Part shown: positions 62,853-64,000 of the stretch, piece by piece | Layout: the number at the start of each line of letters is the position of its first letter | Position numbering within the stretch: the stretch's first letter is position 1 | From: Diphasiastrum complanatum | Taxonomy: Eukaryota; Streptophyta; Lycopodiopsida; Lycopodiales; Lycopodiaceae | Assembly: GCA_029204225.1 (NCBI GenBank) | Contig: MU832221.1 | Location: 17,658 to 81,657, forward strand | DNA: 64,000 nt | Direction of reading: 5' to 3' | Notes under the pieces: model-generated | What the model was told of the DNA's origin: nothing | Database searches by the model: none | The model's input: the letters and a program-made list of their open reading frames with translations, nothing else | Made by a program: the position numbers and the translations under genes

Positions 62853-63465
62853 CCTGCATGATTCATATAATGATGATAAAGAAATATGAACAATTTTGAA
62901 AGAGCAAGAAAAAGGAGGACATGTGGTAATCTCAAACCTGCACACTTGAGATTAAACCATACCGTGATCTCAAACCATCACCAGATTGTATATGACCCAA
63001 TGTCATAGAAGTCATCTTTTCTTTTACCCAGGAGGGATTGAGCCAACCATCAACCCATAGGCCATCAAGCGTCCTCTTATGTTTAAAGTCGGGGTGCCTT
63101 GGACTTTTCTGGATAAATTATACAGATCACATTCAAAGCTTCAACTTAAGGAAAACGACTACACAAACCAATCGGCTACAATAAAATTCAAGAGGTGATT
63201 AGCCAAAGCAAGTGCAGCCTGAAATGAGGCGCACCTTAGTCAATCTATTGTCCCACCACTGCGATGGATCTGAGAAAAACTCCTGCCAGAGCTGCTCCAT
63301 TCTAACCAGTCTGCCTGCATGCCCTAAGGGTAAACCAGAATGCATCAGAAACATGGTTAAGGATTCTCAATGTGGATTTAAGCATCTCTACAGATTCATC
63401 TCCCGCTCAGCCAGCCACGGAGTGCTGGCGAGTTAAAAAGAGTATGACAGAAATAATAAGCATAC
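62853..63465 (-). other. intron of the PPR gene
   Basis: About 613 bases between donor GTATGC and acceptor ATGCAG. Joining the exons keeps the PPR frame (GLG to VPDSF). No ORF of interest lies inside. Confidence 0.65.
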
Positions 63466-63599
63466 CCGAGCCCCGAGTTGTTGAAAAAGCGGATGGCTTC
63501 CGTTGTTGAAATTGTAACATGACAGGTAGCCTGGCACGAGCCCAATGGGGATTGAACCGATTGTTGTTTCTGGTGACGTCCATCCGAGGACGACCCCAA

Positions 63600-64000
63600 G
63601 TGAGCGAAGCAGAAGGAGATGAGAGGGCGTGGGCGTATTCATTTGTGGGTCTGATGATGAGGCGAGGAGGGCAAAAAAGGAGTAGAGATCGATGAGGAAG
63701 AGGAGGAGAAGAAGGATCGGCAGAGAGGAACAAGAAGAGGAGGCTGCCATGACGACGATCGTCGTTGGGGTTGAACTAAGGCCTACTTCTTCTCCTCCTC
63801 CGCCTCGTCCTGTTAATGTTAACGTTGTTGTTGTCATTGCCATGGCATGCTTTGCCGTTGCTGCTCTCCTTAAGCTCTCGCGCACATCAAATATAGTACT
63901 AAATTTTGGGATGGCACCTGCCAGCACTGCTGCTCCGAGCTCTACTCCGGAGTCCCTTCCTTTCATGAACGATCTCGCATCTCATCCCATTCCATTAATC
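63600..64000 (-). promoter_or_regulatory. PPR gene upstream region
   Basis: About 400 bases ahead of the chosen start. It is relatively GC-rich with several GAGGAG runs. A 177-codon overlapping frame starts at 63966 and has a Leu-rich hydrophobic stretch, but that frame does not splice into the PPR frame. No TATA box was identified. Confidence 0.4.

Larger units (their letters stand above)
60093..63599 (-). pseudogene. PLS-class PPR protein with E and DYW domains, many frame breaks
   Basis: Exon 1 (63599-63466) starts MGSSSDGRHQ and ends ...FFNNSGLG at a GTATGC donor. Exon 2 starts after ATGCAG at 62853 and reads in frame as VPDSFCNAAKLSKLCEEG. PPR motifs follow: QAYVCILKGCSRRKALAEGK, NVYSWTAIISAYADSG, then about five near-identical 101-residue P-L-S triplets (VVVGSTLVNMYAKCGCTEDA, NAMIAGYAQNGLGKEALALY), a last divergent triplet, E motifs (MPGCSWIEVDNQLHAFVVGD) and a complete DYW domain with deaminase-like HSEKQA (HxE), CGDCH and final CSCGDYW. 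DYW-type PPR proteins bind organellar RNA and act in C-to-U editing. Frame breaks of one base lie near 62770 (T run), 62570, 60352 (before the DYW) and in almost every triplet. Either a pseudogene or an assembly with uncorrected indels. Confidence 0.88.

Noticed and set aside
63433-63966. 177-codon minus-strand ORF with a hydrophobic Leu-rich segment, like a signal peptide
   Set aside because: Its frame does not join the PPR exon 2 frame at the donor at 63465, whereas the shorter frame starting at 63599 does. Its composition follows the local GAGGAG-rich sequence.

Overview
The window is nuclear DNA of a land plant. It is dominated by transposable elements, with few host genes. The best host signals are the first two exons of coatomer alpha (minus strand, 30617-31726) and a broken PLS-class PPR gene with a DYW domain (minus strand, 60093-63599). 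The PPR repeats are near-identical 101-residue units of a style I associate with ferns and other seed-free plants, and the abundant Ty3/Ty1 elements, long CT/GA microsatellites and a non-angiosperm-looking Helitron Rep point the same way. A fern is my best guess, but this is an inference from sequence style only.

Layout. 1-5.5 kb: a Ty3 integrase scrap, a complete but non-autonomous hAT-type element (824-2463, 8-bp target duplication), unrecognised T-rich DNA, and a PPT/LTR/PBS arrangement leading into a Ty1/copia scrap. 5.5-8.1 kb: a decayed Ty3/gypsy gag-pol on the minus strand. 8.1-17.7 kb: mostly unassigned DNA with a hAT-like MITE (11326-11868), an old LTR (about 12957-13430), an 83-bp tandem repeat (15189-15430) and a second CATAG-family element (16483-17284). 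17.7-29.7 kb: a large DUF659/BED hAT transposon (17711-29743, duplication CTAGAAAG) whose transposase gene is split by a young Ty3 chromovirus (19377-25645, duplication TATGG, two 358-bp LTRs differing at 2 sites, one open 1594-residue gag-pol ending in a chromodomain). 29829-30151: a third CATAG-family MITE.

30.6-31.7 kb: coatomer alpha exons 1 and 2, ending at a good splice donor with no further exon anywhere to the left. The gene is therefore either truncated or has an intron longer than 30 kb. 32.6-38.7 kb: a 1.84-1.95 kb unit repeated three times in tandem, each carrying a CT microsatellite and a minus-strand Helitron Rep fragment. 39.1-45.3 kb: a nearly complete Ty1/copia element (682-bp LTRs, duplication GCTTG) with two single-base frame breaks at the end of pol. 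45.4-45.6 kb: a tRNA-derived SINE-like copy. 46.4-55.8 kb: a mosaic of broken Ty3 and Ty1 elements, including two inverted copies of a 465-bp LTR and two copies of one gag region. 57.7-58.9 kb: an unknown acidic ORF broken by a 16-bp tandem duplication. 60.1-63.6 kb: the PPR-DYW gene, with about five tandem 303-bp PPR triplets and many one-base indels.

No operon-like or pathway relation links these genes. The layout reflects insertion order: hAT before chromovirus, and decayed Ty3 copies before the copia. The most interesting points are the hAT families, each with its own palindromic subterminal code, the tandem Rep/microsatellite triplication, and the homogenised PPR triplet array.
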